From Acidobacteriota bacterium (GTDB lineage Bacteria > Acidobacteriota > Terriglobia > Bryobacterales > Bryobacteraceae), in the NCBI GenBank assembly GCA_017307505.1, contig JAFKEE010000021.1:31949-95948 (forward strand): a DNA stretch of 64,000 nt. The letters run 5' to 3'. Made by a program: the position numbers and the translations under genes. The notes beneath the pieces were generated by a model, which saw only the letters and a program-made list of their open reading frames with translations, did no database searches and was not told the DNA's origin. Of this stretch, positions 46,573 to 55,749 are shown piece by piece (the first letter of the stretch is position 1; each line of letters opens with the position of its first letter).

Positions 46573-47286
46573 TTAGTCGAGCGCTGCAATCTCACCCGGC
46601 AGAATCCGCCGGGTACGAGGCAGAATGCCCCTGACGCTCATCCAGCCCACCAGCGCCAGCACACTCACAAACGTCACCAGTTCGATCACATCCGAGGTGT
46701 GGTTGCGGGGCAGGACTTTCCAGAGGATCCCCACCGTAGGCTGCGCGATGCACATCGCCCAAACTGTTCCGTAAAAGTACCGCCGCTCGTGCCCTTCCCC
46801 GGCCGTGGACGGCTTCACACGCGGCAGTTTCCCAAGAGCGCCCAGAATCCACACAGGGATCACGACGGGGAAATACCCATACCAGTAGATCTGCTTCATC
46901 ATCCACTTGCCGGTCGTCACCGCTACCACCAGCCCGACCAGGTTCAGCAAACCGTAACTGATGGCCGCGCCCCAGGCGAATGTATAGCAAATACGGCGGT
47001 ACAGCGGATTCGGCCGGTCTTCCGTAAAACGGATGATATACGGCGCAGGTTCAGAGCCCGGCAACCGGCCGCGCAATCCGGCAATACCCGTGCCCACCAG
47101 GACCGCCGCCAGCCACCAGACCATATTCCCGCCAAAGCCTTCGGCGAACAGCTTGAACGTCACCGGTCCCGGGATCAGGAAGAAAACAAAGATCCAGATG
47201 GGCCAGTGGTTGACCCGGTAGTACGTCTTGTTGCGCGTACGGATCTTTCTCTCGGTATCGTATTCGATCTTTACCTGCGGATTCAT
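46573..47286 (-). CDS. Membrane protein of unknown function
   Basis: The protein has 237 residues from the ATG at 47286. A charged N-terminus (VKIEYDTERKIRTRNKTYYRV) is followed by about six helices (HWPIWIFVFFLIPGPVTF, MVWWLAAVLVGTGIAG, FAWGAAISYGLLNLVGLVVAV, WYGYFPVVIPVWIL, a helix near 195, VTFVSVLALVGWMSV) and a basic C-terminal tail. I do not recognise a family. The frame is open to 47664, but the upstream part overlaps the divergent SDR gene and is not supported. Confidence 0.7.
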   Translation of the reverse strand: MNPQVKIEYDTERKIRTRNKTYYRVNHWPIWIFVFFLIPGPVTFKLFAEGFGGNMVWWLAAVLVGTGIAGLRGRLPGSEPAPYIIRFTEDRPNPLYRRICYTFAWGAAISYGLLNLVGLVVAVTTGKWMMKQIYWYGYFPVVIPVWILGALGKLPRVKPSTAGEGHERRYFYGTVWAMCIAQPTVGILWKVLPRNHTSDVIELVTFVSVLALVGWMSVRGILPRTRRILPGEIAALD

Positions 47287-47372
47287 TGCGAAAAGATTAG
47301 TGTGGCATACCCGCGCCCGCGTGCGACACATCTCTCCTGTCCAGGACGGTGCCTTATGCCCTTCATTCCCGC

Positions 47373-47386
47373 TACAATCGTGCTTC
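47373..47386 (+). promoter_or_regulatory. Candidate -10 element just before the SDR start (near-leaderless)
   Basis: TACAAT (47373-47378) ends 8 bases before the ATG at 47387, and there is no Shine-Dalgarno sequence. The transcript would start within a base or two of the start codon. The same arrangement is seen at 13301. Confidence 0.35.
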
Positions 47387-48136
47387 ATGCGGCTCGAACT
47401 CAATGGCGCTAAAGCACTGGTCACCGGCGGCAGCAATGGCATAGGTCTTTCGATCACCGAAGCACTCCGGACTTGCGGAGCCGAGGTCACGGTCGCCGAT
47501 CTCGAATCCACTCCGCCGGTCGACGTCAGCGACGAGGCTTCCCTTTCAGCGGTCTTCGAATCGCACGGGCCGTTCGACATCGTCGTGGCCAACGCTGGCG
47601 CGGTCACTGTCGCGCCCCTCGACCAGACCACCGCGGAACAATGGAACCGCCTGGTCGCCATCAACCTCTCCGGCGCATTTCACACCATCCGGCTGGCGGC
47701 AGGCCAGATGAAACCGCGGCGGCGCGGTGCGATTGTCCTCACGGCCTCCACCAATTCGTATGACGGCGAGCCGGATCTCATCGCCTACAATGCCACCAAG
47801 GCCGGGCTCCTCGGACTCGTTCACACGGCCGCCGGAGAACTGGGGCCGTACGGGATCCGCGTCAATGCCGTCTGTCCGGGGCTCATCCGCACCCGCCTCA
47901 CCGAATCCCACTTCTCCCAGCCTCAGGTCCTGAAAGACTACTTCCGGCACATCCCGCTGGGGCGTGGCGGCTGGCCCGCCGAAGTGGCCAATGCGGTCGC
48001 CTTTCTCGCCTCGCCGCTGGCATCCTTCATCACAGGCACCACCCTGGTGGTGGACGGCGGACAGATGGCTACGAAATTCGGGACTTGGAACGAGTCCTTT
48101 GCCCGTTTTGAAACAGATCATTGGGAAGTCAAATGA
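47387..48136 (+). CDS. Short-chain dehydrogenase/reductase (SDR)
   Basis: The protein has 249 residues with the cofactor motif VTGGSNGIG, VANAG, the active Ser in TASTNSYDG, Tyr/Lys in YNATKAG and the VNAVCPG end. ADLES after the second strand suggests NAD(H) preference. It oxidises or reduces an unknown alcohol/ketone. The stop overlaps the start of the ABC ATPase (ATGA), an unexpected coupling with a transporter. The frame is open to 47228, but the ATG at 47387 fits the family start (LNGAKALVTGG). Confidence 0.93.
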   Translation: MRLELNGAKALVTGGSNGIGLSITEALRTCGAEVTVADLESTPPVDVSDEASLSAVFESHGPFDIVVANAGAVTVAPLDQTTAEQWNRLVAINLSGAFHTIRLAAGQMKPRRRGAIVLTASTNSYDGEPDLIAYNATKAGLLGLVHTAAGELGPYGIRVNAVCPGLIRTRLTESHFSQPQVLKDYFRHIPLGRGGWPAEVANAVAFLASPLASFITGTTLVVDGGQMATKFGTWNESFARFETDHWEVK

Positions 48137-48879
48137 ATCAGACCATGCGGGCCGAAGGACTAACCAAGTCCTTTGGCCAGGTGCACGCCGCCGATCATGT
48201 CAGCCTTGCTGTCGCTGCGGGAGAAGTTGTTGGGATCCTCGGGCCCAACGGCGCGGGGAAGACCACCATCCTGCGCATGATTGCCGGCATCCTCACCCCC
48301 GATGCCGGTGAGGTCTTCATCAATGGAATCAACGTCGCCCGCGACCCGCTGGCCACGAAGAGCAAGATCGGATTCCACTCCGGCGATACCCAGCTCTACC
48401 AGCGCCTGAATCCGCGCGAGGCACTGCAGTACTTCGGCCGCCTTTACGGAATGAACGAACGCGCGCTTCACCACCGCATCGAGGAACTGGTGGAGCAACT
48501 CGAAATGGGCTCCTTTGCCGCCCGGCCGTGCGGCACGCTCTCTTCCGGCCAGAAGCAGCGAGCCAACATCGCGCGCGCCTTTCTCCACGAACCCGACCTG
48601 CTGATTCTCGACGAACCTACAAACGCCCTGGACGTCGTCAGCGGGCAGTTCATCGTCGAGGCCATCCGCCGCGAAAAGGCGGCCGGACGCGCAGTCCTCT
48701 TCTCCACTCACATCATGGGCGAGGCGGAATACCTCTGCGATCGCATCGCACTGCTCCACCAGGGTCGAATTGTGGATGAGGGCACGGTGCCGGAGCTGCT
48801 GGAGCGCTCAGGCTGCCCGAACCTCACCGACGCCTTCCTGAAGAACATCGGCGCCCGCCGCAACGGAGCAGAAGTATGA
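48133..48879 (+). CDS. ABC transporter ATP-binding protein (NatA-like)
   Basis: The protein has 248 residues: Walker A GPNGAGKTT, Q-loop region SGDTQLYQRL, signature LSSGQKQR, Walker B LLILDEPTNALD and the switch His in STHIMGEAEYL. It is the ATPase for the permease encoded directly downstream and resembles NatA (sodium/drug export). The start overlaps the SDR stop (ATGA), and its own stop overlaps the permease start (ATGA). Confidence 0.95.
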   Translation: MNQTMRAEGLTKSFGQVHAADHVSLAVAAGEVVGILGPNGAGKTTILRMIAGILTPDAGEVFINGINVARDPLATKSKIGFHSGDTQLYQRLNPREALQYFGRLYGMNERALHHRIEELVEQLEMGSFAARPCGTLSSGQKQRANIARAFLHEPDLLILDEPTNALDVVSGQFIVEAIRREKAAGRAVLFSTHIMGEAEYLCDRIALLHQGRIVDEGTVPELLERSGCPNLTDAFLKNIGARRNGAEV

Positions 48880-50996
48880 GACCGGCTACCGTCTTCACCA
48901 TTTACCGCAAGGAACTGCGCGAAGCCCTGCGCGACCGCCGGACCATCTTCATGATGATCGGCCTGCCCATCCTGCTCTACCCGCTGCTGATGATCGGCCT
49001 CAGCCGGTTGCAGGAGGGCCAGGAGGCCGCGCAGGCAGCCCGCGCTTCGCGCGTGGCCGTCTGGGGCGTTCTCCCGCTCGATGCCCAGGAGCGCATGCTG
49101 AAGTCCGGCAAGATTGAACTCATTCCCTGGGCCGGAGCCACCGATTCGGTGCGCGCCGGTCTGGAAATGGACCAGCTCAAACCGCCGCCCAGCCCGCCGA
49201 TCGATCTCGAAGGCGATGACAAGCCACCTGTTCCGAAGCGGATGCCCGACACCATCTGGGCAAGAGCCGCTCAACAGGCCATCCTCGACCGCAAAGCGGA
49301 CGCGATCCTCATTGCCTGGCCGAACTTCGGCATCCGGCTGCAGCAGGGAAACCTGGCCGTCGCCAGCATCCTCTATGACTCCGTCCGGCCCGATTCGCGC
49401 AAAGCCCGCGACCGCATCAGCGACCACCTGCGCCAGTACCGTCTCGATCTGCTGGCACTCCGCGAAACACAGAACAAACTCCCCACGGGTTTCGCCACTG
49501 GAATTGACATCCAGAGCACCAACGTGGCGAGCGAGCAGCGCAAGTCCGGCATGCTCGTGGGCATGTTGCTGCCCTACATGCTGATCCTCTTCTCGGCCAT
49601 GAGCGGCTTCTACGCCGCCATCGATATGACCGCCGGCGAGAAGGAGCGAGGCACCATGCAGACGCTGTTGTGCGCGCCCGTCGAATCGCTGGAGATCATT
49701 GGCGGCAAGTTCCTGGCCGTTTGGAGCATTGCCATGATCGCGACCATCGTCAATCTCCTCAGCCTGTCTCTCACCTTCACGCGGCTCAAGCTCATTCCCG
49801 GCATGCAGACCAGCGTGCCGGTAACGTCCTATCTCATCGCCTTTGTGATGCTGGTGCCCATCTCGCTGATGATCAACGCAGTGTTCCTCGCCGTCGGCGC
49901 CTTTGCCAAAGACTTCAAGGACGGCCAGAACTTCCTGACGCCGATCCTCATGAGCCTGCTGGTTCCGCTTGTCGCCACCATGACGCCCGGCATCGAGCTG
50001 AACGGGTATCTCGCCTTTGTGCCCGTCGTAAACATCGCCCTGCTCATCAAGGGGGTCTTCCTCGGAGAGTGGGCCGCCGACACCCTCTTTCTGGTCATGC
50101 TCAGCTCGCTGTGCTACGCCTCTTTGGCCCTGGTCTTCGCCGCCCACATCTTTGAGCGCAATTCCCTCCTGCTCGGCGGCAAGGAGCATCTCTCCGGCGT
50201 CTTCGATTTCTCGCGGCACCCGGGTGCCAGACCGACTCCGGCCGTCTCCATGCTGGTCTTTGCCGTCGCGCTGGTGATGGCCTTCTACGGCAGCCTGAGC
50301 CTGATGAAATACGGTCTGCCTACCGTCCTGATCGTGATGCAGTTCGGCTTCTTTCTCCTGCCTTGCCTGGCACTGGTGCGGCTCAAGGGCTACAACTTCG
50401 TCGACACCTTCTCCCTGCGGCTCCCTTCCCTGCGCGCCGTAGCCGCCTGCGTGCTCATCGGCCTCTCGGCCTGGGCCGTGGCCGGCGGGCTGCTGGTGCG
50501 CCTTCTTCCGCCACCCGAGTCTCTTCAGAAAGCCATGGAACGCCTCCTGCTTCTGGATGACAAACCCGCCCCTTTGTGGCAGGCCCTCCTGCTGGTCGGA
50601 CTTACGCCCGCCCTCTGCGAGGAGGCCCTCTTTCGCGGTCTCATTCTCAGCGGCTTCCGCCGCCTGGGGATGTGGCCCGCCATCCTGGCCACCGGCCTGC
50701 TTTTCGGCCTGGCGCACGCCTCCATTTACCGCCTGCTGCCGACATTCGCGCTCGGCGTCGCATTCGGCTATGCCGTGTGGAAGACCCGCTCGCTGCTCGC
50801 CGGCGTGATCTGTCACGCCCTCAACAACGGGTTGATGGCGGCCCTGGCCCGCTCGAAGAACATCGTCGAGGAACTGGGCCTGACCGGATCGAAGTATGTC
50901 CCGTGGACCATCATCGGCGTCTGCTGCGTCATCATGGCCTTCGGACTCTGGCTGCTCTCTCGGGAGAGTCACCCCGAATCCGGCGAAACCGCCTAA
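48876..50996 (+). CDS. ABC permease fused to a CPBP intramembrane protease
   Basis: The protein has 706 residues. The first 430 are a NatB-type ABC-2 permease: helix 1 near 25-45, a periplasmic loop to about 230, then five helices around EKERGTMQTLLCAPV. The C-terminal part is a CPBP/CAAX-type membrane protease with EEALFRG (Glu pair near 582), FGLAHAS and HALNN. This fusion exists in other NatB-type systems. The protease may process exported peptides or the permease itself. It is the last gene of the SDR-ATPase-permease unit, and its stop overlaps that of the converging subtilase gene. Confidence 0.93.
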   Translation: MRPATVFTIYRKELREALRDRRTIFMMIGLPILLYPLLMIGLSRLQEGQEAAQAARASRVAVWGVLPLDAQERMLKSGKIELIPWAGATDSVRAGLEMDQLKPPPSPPIDLEGDDKPPVPKRMPDTIWARAAQQAILDRKADAILIAWPNFGIRLQQGNLAVASILYDSVRPDSRKARDRISDHLRQYRLDLLALRETQNKLPTGFATGIDIQSTNVASEQRKSGMLVGMLLPYMLILFSAMSGFYAAIDMTAGEKERGTMQTLLCAPVESLEIIGGKFLAVWSIAMIATIVNLLSLSLTFTRLKLIPGMQTSVPVTSYLIAFVMLVPISLMINAVFLAVGAFAKDFKDGQNFLTPILMSLLVPLVATMTPGIELNGYLAFVPVVNIALLIKGVFLGEWAADTLFLVMLSSLCYASLALVFAAHIFERNSLLLGGKEHLSGVFDFSRHPGARPTPAVSMLVFAVALVMAFYGSLSLMKYGLPTVLIVMQFGFFLLPCLALVRLKGYNFVDTFSLRLPSLRAVAACVLIGLSAWAVAGGLLVRLLPPPESLQKAMERLLLLDDKPAPLWQALLLVGLTPALCEEALFRGLILSGFRRLGMWPAILATGLLFGLAHASIYRLLPTFALGVAFGYAVWKTRSLLAGVICHALNNGLMAALARSKNIVEELGLTGSKYVPWTIIGVCCVIMAFGLWLLSRESHPESGETA

Positions 50997-53900
50997 GGCG
51001 TCAAGGTAACGGTGACTGTCTTCGTCACCGCCCCATACGAAGCGGTCAGTGTGACCGTCGTCGACGCGCTGACAGCGCCTGTGGTCACGGCCAGCGTTCC
51101 ATAAGTAGTGCCGGCGGGAACCACCAGCGAGGCGGGCAGGGGCACAGCGGGGTCTGCCGATTGCAGCACCACCGCCGCCCCTCCAGGTATCGCAGGCCCG
51201 TCCAGTCCCGCGCCCAGGAAGATTTTTCCTCCGCCCTTCACCGTCGCCGGACTCACCGTGAACGAGCTCAGATCGGTGGGCTTCACCGTCACGCTGGCCG
51301 TCTTGCTCACGCCGCCGTAACTTGCCGTGATCGTCACAGGCCTGGACGACGCGACGAAGTTGGTGGGAATGCTGAAGTAGCCTGAGTTGGTCGCGCCGGC
51401 CGGAATTGTCACCACCGGAGACGGCACCGCCGCTGAGTCCGACGAGACCAGCGTCACGTTGGCTCCACCCGGCGGCGCGGGTCCGTCCAGGGTCACCAGA
51501 GCGGCACTAAAAGGCTTCCCACCGGAGACCGTCAATGGACTGATCGTCAGCGACAGGATTGCCGTTGGCTTCACCGTAACTGTCACGTTCTTGCTCACCC
51601 CGCCGAAGCTGGCTGTCAGCGTCACCGACACGTTGGAGGAGACCGCGCTCGTAGGCAGGCTGAAGCTGCCGGATACGGTCGCACCTGCCGGTATTGTGAA
51701 GGTCGCAGGGGGCGAGATGGAGGGGTCGGACGAAACCAAAGTCACCGCCGCACCGGCAGGTCCTGCAGGGCCGTCCAGAGTCAGATAGGCCGATGTGAAG
51801 GGCTTGCCGCCGCTCACAATGGGCGGGCTCACCGTAAACGCCTGCAGGGCAGGCGGCTTAACCGTGAACGTCACCACCTTCGACACTCCACCATAGGAAG
51901 CGGTGACCGTTACCTGGACACTCGCCGATACAGCCGAGGTGTTCATCACAAAGTTGGCAGACACAGTGGCGCCTGCTGGGATCGTCACGGTGGCCGGAGG
52001 AACAATCGAAGGATTATTCGAAACCAGGGTTACTGTGGCGCCGGCGGCCCCGGCAGGTCCGTCCAGTGTCAGCGAAGCAACAGTAATCGGTTTGCCCCCC
52101 ACTATCGTCAGGGGACTGGCCGTGAACGTGAGTAGCGAGGGTGGCTTAACGGTAAAGGCCAGCGACTTCGAAACACCGCCAAATGAGGCCGTCAGTGTGA
52201 CGGGGGTCGCAGCCGAAACGGCATTCGTGGGTATCGTGAAATACCCCGACGAACTGGCCCCGGCCGGGATCGTGAACGTCGCCGGCGGGCTCATGGAAGC
52301 ATCGCTTGAGCTGATCGTCACAACCGCGCCGGAGGGTCCGGCCGGCCCATCCAGCGTAAGCAAGGCGTTCGTGATCGCCTTGCCGCCGGAGATTGTGGCC
52401 GGACTCGCGGTGAAGCCCGACAGGGCTGGCGGTTTGACCTGAATCGTCGCAGTCTTTGAGACTCCTCCCGCCGTCGCCGTCACAATAACGGAAATCGGCG
52501 CCGAGACCGGGTTGGTCGGGATCGTAAAGTAGCCGGAGCTCGTCGCGCCAGCCGGTATGGTAATCGTGGCGGGCGGAGCCAGCGCTGGATTGGACGAGGA
52601 CAAGCCGACGGCCAGGCCGCCGGCAGGAGCCGGTCCGCTCATCACCACATAGGCACTGGTGATCGCTTTTCCACCGGCGATTGTCGCGGGAAGGATGATC
52701 GAGCTTACCGCTGGCGGTGTCACTGTCACCGTGGCCGCCTTGGAGGCTCCGTTATACGTTGCCGTCAGCGTGACCAGGACGCTGGCCGAGACAATGCTTG
52801 TCGTCACCGGGATACTGGCCGATGCTGACGCGCCCGCCGCTATGCTGACCTGCGAAGGCAGTTGCACGGCTGAATCAGACGACGTCAACTGCACCACCGC
52901 GCCGCCGGCTGGAGCCGGGCTGTCCAGTTTGACCACCGCACTGCTCAGCGGCTTGCCCCCGGCGATGGTCGCGGGACTCACGGTGAAACTCGCCAGGCTG
53001 GTTGGATTCACCGTCAGAGTGGAACTCTTCGACGCTCCGGCGTAGGTGGCCGTGATCTGCACCGGGGTGCTCACTGTGACTGCGGAAGTCGTGATGCTGA
53101 AGTACGCTGATACGCTGCTGCCGGCCGCCACGGTCACCGTCGCAGGCACCGTCACTCCAGGAGTGTCGCTCGCCAGGCTGACGATGGCGCCGCCCGTCGG
53201 TGCCAGCGCATTCAGTTGCACGCGGTTCCCGGTGGTTGTGGCTCCTCCACCCGTGCTTGCCGGTGAGAGATAGACGGCATAGATCGAATACGGAACGACG
53301 CTCAGATTGACCGATTTCGTCACGCCTCCCAGAGTGGCGCTGATCGTCGCCAGCGTATTGCTGGTGACCGCGGTCGTGGTGATCGTAAATGGATTGGAGA
53401 CCTTGGCGCCGGCCGGCACAGTCACCGTCGCCGGAGGAAGAGCCACGGCCGGCTTGTTGCTCGCCAGTGTGACAACCGCCCCGCCCGGACCCGCCGGCGC
53501 TGACAGCGTAACGGTGTTCGCCGTACTGCTGGCGCCGCCGCCCAGCGATGCCGGCGATAGCGTCAGTGTCGTCAGCACCGCACTCGACGGCAGTTGGACA
53601 TCCAGGTCTGTCACCTGGCCTTCATTCACTACGACGTTCGGGATCGTTGCCGGCTGGTTGTTCGGGGCACTCACCACCACGGTGTAAGTACCGGCGGGAA
53701 GGCTCAGTGTTCGATAGGTCCCATCCGCCGCCGAAGTAGCTCCGCCCGAATCTGTCGAATTGTAAGCCGTGACCTGGGCTCCCGAAACAAGCGCCGCGGC
53801 GGAATTGGTGATCACGCCGCCGATGCTGCCCATGGCGGGCAGGTTGAAATCGACCGTGGTCGTGGCTCCAGCCGCAACCGTCACCCCGCTGGAAACCCGC

Positions 53901-55582
53901 GTCGACCTTCCGACCGCGCTGCCCCTCAGGTCGTACGTCCCGGCCGTTACCGTCAATGTGTAGAGCCCGTTAGCATCGGTGATGGTCGCCTGCCGCACCA
54001 GCCCCCCGCTCAGGGCCTGCACCACCACATTGGGCAGCGCCGCCGCCCCATCCCTGATAGTGCCGGTAAAGACCCCTGTCGAAGTTCCCAACTCCAGACG
54101 GACATGCGTATCCGCGCCCGGCGGAATGACGACACTCTGCGAACGGGTCGCATAGCCGGGGCTGGAACTCGTGAACGTGTAGGTGCCCGGGGGCAGGTTG
54201 GCGAAGCGGAACAGCCCATTCGCGTCGGTGTTTCCGTTCAGGCCGCCCATGCCAACCGCGGCGTTTGCGATCGAGTTGCCCGCGGGATCGACGATCTGTC
54301 CCACCAGGCCGCCCCCGTTTTTCACCGGCAGGTTGCCGCTGAGAGCGCGGTAGGCGTTCACCCGGCCGAAGCCGAGGAACACATCCCAAAGCCCGTTCGC
54401 CATCGTGGTGTCGGCCGACATCTCGATCCGCTGGATCACCGCATCCGCCGACAGGTTCGGGGTGGAAGCGATGATCATGGAGGCCAATGCGGACACACTC
54501 GGCGTGGCCATCGACGTTCCACTCATCGTTGCGTACCCGCTGTTCAGGTAGGTCGAGTAGATGCTCACGCCCGGCGCCATCACATCCAGTCCGAAACCAT
54601 AGTTGGAAAAGTTGGCGCGTGCGTCGGAGGAGTCGGTGGCTCCCACACCCACCGCGTAATTGGCGTTGCCCGGATAAGTGAGCGCCGAAGTATTCGCATT
54701 GCCCGACGCCGCCACAACCACCACATCGTGGTTCCAGGCATAATTGACCGCATCCTGCAGGCTCTGCGAATAACCGTTGCCGCCCAGGCTCATGGAGATG
54801 ACCCGCGCACCGGCGTCCGTAGCCGCTGTGATGGCCTGCGAGATTGTGAAGTCGTCTCCGTTCCCCTGGGAATCCAGAATCTTGTAAATGACGAGTTCCG
54901 CGGTGTAACCCAGCGAAGCGACACCGAGTGCGTTATTTGTGACCGAGGCCAGCGTGCCGGCCACGTGCGTGCCGTGGCCGTGATCGTCCTGCCAGGGGCA
55001 GGCAGCGCCGACAGCGGTGGTCGGGACCAGCGCCTGGCTCAACGCCCAGTTGAACTGCCCGCCGCCGCCCAGATCCGTGGTGCTTCCCCCCGGATTGATG
55101 AACTCCGGATGCGTACAGTTAGCCCCGGTGTCCAGAATCGCCACACGAACTCTGCTTCCAAATTGCCCGGCGACCGGGAACCGTCCAGGATAAAGGCCCC
55201 ACGCCTCGGATGCCTGCATCTTGGTGAGCCACCACTGGGTCGCGTACGAGGTATCGTTGGGCGTCAGCGCAGAGGCGGCGCGAATCCGGTTCGGCTCGGC
55301 GTATTCCACCTCATTCAGCGCCGCCAGTTGTTGCAGAATCACATCGCGAACCGCGGACGGCACCTTGAGCAGGTAAAGGTTCAGTGTGCTTTGGGCTGCG
55401 GAAACGGTAACCGTATTATTGAAGCCGGCCAGGACCGTGGAAATCGTCCCATTTGGCTTCAACCGGACCACAACTTCGTCCGGTGTCAGCACATCATCCG
55501 GCCCTGGGGTAATCAGCTTGCCCGCCCAGGCAGTCAGACCCAACAGGAAAGAAAACGCGAACAAGCGACCGAGTTTGAACAT
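50993..55582 (-). CDS. Secreted subtilase with carboxypeptidase-regulatory domains and nine tandem repeats
   Basis: The protein has 1529 residues from the ATG at 55582 (GGAGGGGGAG upstream): signal peptide, fervidolysin-type propeptide, S8 domain with Asp151 (AILDTG), His203 (GHGTHVAG), Asn295 and Ser357 (SGTSMATP). Three carboxypeptidase-regulatory-like beta domains follow (about 415-630), and then nine repeats of about 95 residues (from about 680). The repeats, with PATVTIPAGA and ITASYGGVSK cores, look like Ig-like or filamentous surface domains, so the protease may be held on or project from the cell surface. Ends of this gene and the permease gene overlap by 4 bases. Confidence 0.93.
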   Translation of the reverse strand: MFKLGRLFAFSFLLGLTAWAGKLITPGPDDVLTPDEVVVRLKPNGTISTVLAGFNNTVTVSAAQSTLNLYLLKVPSAVRDVILQQLAALNEVEYAEPNRIRAASALTPNDTSYATQWWLTKMQASEAWGLYPGRFPVAGQFGSRVRVAILDTGANCTHPEFINPGGSTTDLGGGGQFNWALSQALVPTTAVGAACPWQDDHGHGTHVAGTLASVTNNALGVASLGYTAELVIYKILDSQGNGDDFTISQAITAATDAGARVISMSLGGNGYSQSLQDAVNYAWNHDVVVVAASGNANTSALTYPGNANYAVGVGATDSSDARANFSNYGFGLDVMAPGVSIYSTYLNSGYATMSGTSMATPSVSALASMIIASTPNLSADAVIQRIEMSADTTMANGLWDVFLGFGRVNAYRALSGNLPVKNGGGLVGQIVDPAGNSIANAAVGMGGLNGNTDANGLFRFANLPPGTYTFTSSSPGYATRSQSVVIPPGADTHVRLELGTSTGVFTGTIRDGAAALPNVVVQALSGGLVRQATITDANGLYTLTVTAGTYDLRGSAVGRSTRVSSGVTVAAGATTTVDFNLPAMGSIGGVITNSAAALVSGAQVTAYNSTDSGGATSAADGTYRTLSLPAGTYTVVVSAPNNQPATIPNVVVNEGQVTDLDVQLPSSAVLTTLTLSPASLGGGASSTANTVTLSAPAGPGGAVVTLASNKPAVALPPATVTVPAGAKVSNPFTITTTAVTSNTLATISATLGGVTKSVNLSVVPYSIYAVYLSPASTGGGATTTGNRVQLNALAPTGGAIVSLASDTPGVTVPATVTVAAGSSVSAYFSITTSAVTVSTPVQITATYAGASKSSTLTVNPTSLASFTVSPATIAGGKPLSSAVVKLDSPAPAGGAVVQLTSSDSAVQLPSQVSIAAGASASASIPVTTSIVSASVLVTLTATYNGASKAATVTVTPPAVSSIILPATIAGGKAITSAYVVMSGPAPAGGLAVGLSSSNPALAPPATITIPAGATSSGYFTIPTNPVSAPISVIVTATAGGVSKTATIQVKPPALSGFTASPATISGGKAITNALLTLDGPAGPSGAVVTISSSDASMSPPATFTIPAGASSSGYFTIPTNAVSAATPVTLTASFGGVSKSLAFTVKPPSLLTFTASPLTIVGGKPITVASLTLDGPAGAAGATVTLVSNNPSIVPPATVTIPAGATVSANFVMNTSAVSASVQVTVTASYGGVSKVVTFTVKPPALQAFTVSPPIVSGGKPFTSAYLTLDGPAGPAGAAVTLVSSDPSISPPATFTIPAGATVSGSFSLPTSAVSSNVSVTLTASFGGVSKNVTVTVKPTAILSLTISPLTVSGGKPFSAALVTLDGPAPPGGANVTLVSSDSAAVPSPVVTIPAGATNSGYFSIPTNFVASSRPVTITASYGGVSKTASVTVKPTDLSSFTVSPATVKGGGKIFLGAGLDGPAIPGGAAVVLQSADPAVPLPASLVVPAGTTYGTLAVTTGAVSASTTVTLTASYGAVTKTVTVTLTP
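50996..53570 (-). repeat. Nine tandem ~285-base repeats within the subtilase gene
   Basis: Nine units of about 285 bases encode the repeats FTVSPATI-GGK, LTLDGPA, ATVTIPAGAT and VTLTASYGGVSK. The two units nearest the protease domain are more diverged, while the middle and C-terminal units (4-8) are very similar and fit a recent expansion by unequal crossing over. The domains are likely beta sandwiches. Confidence 0.88.
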
Positions 55583-55749
55583 GACTCCCCCTCCATCCAA
55601 CAAAATCGGCCGTTGCCCAGTGACCGATTAGCGTCATTATGACATTCACCCGCACGCTTCTCTGCCTCTTCGGGGCAGATGAGGTGAAGCGGCAGAAGAA
55701 CTCGGTGAGGAGCCTTAGTACCTGCCTGGTTTGAGCGCCAGCTCCTCGC

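Noticed and set aside
48708-50972. 754-codon minus-strand frame
   Set aside because: It is antisense to the permease-CPBP gene, rich in Glu/Gln/Gly/Asp low-complexity sequence and without a ribosome site; a shadow frame.
53594-55642. 682-codon plus-strand frame
   Set aside because: Antisense to the catalytic half of the repeat-bearing subtilase; composition rich in Arg/His/Gly, no domain.
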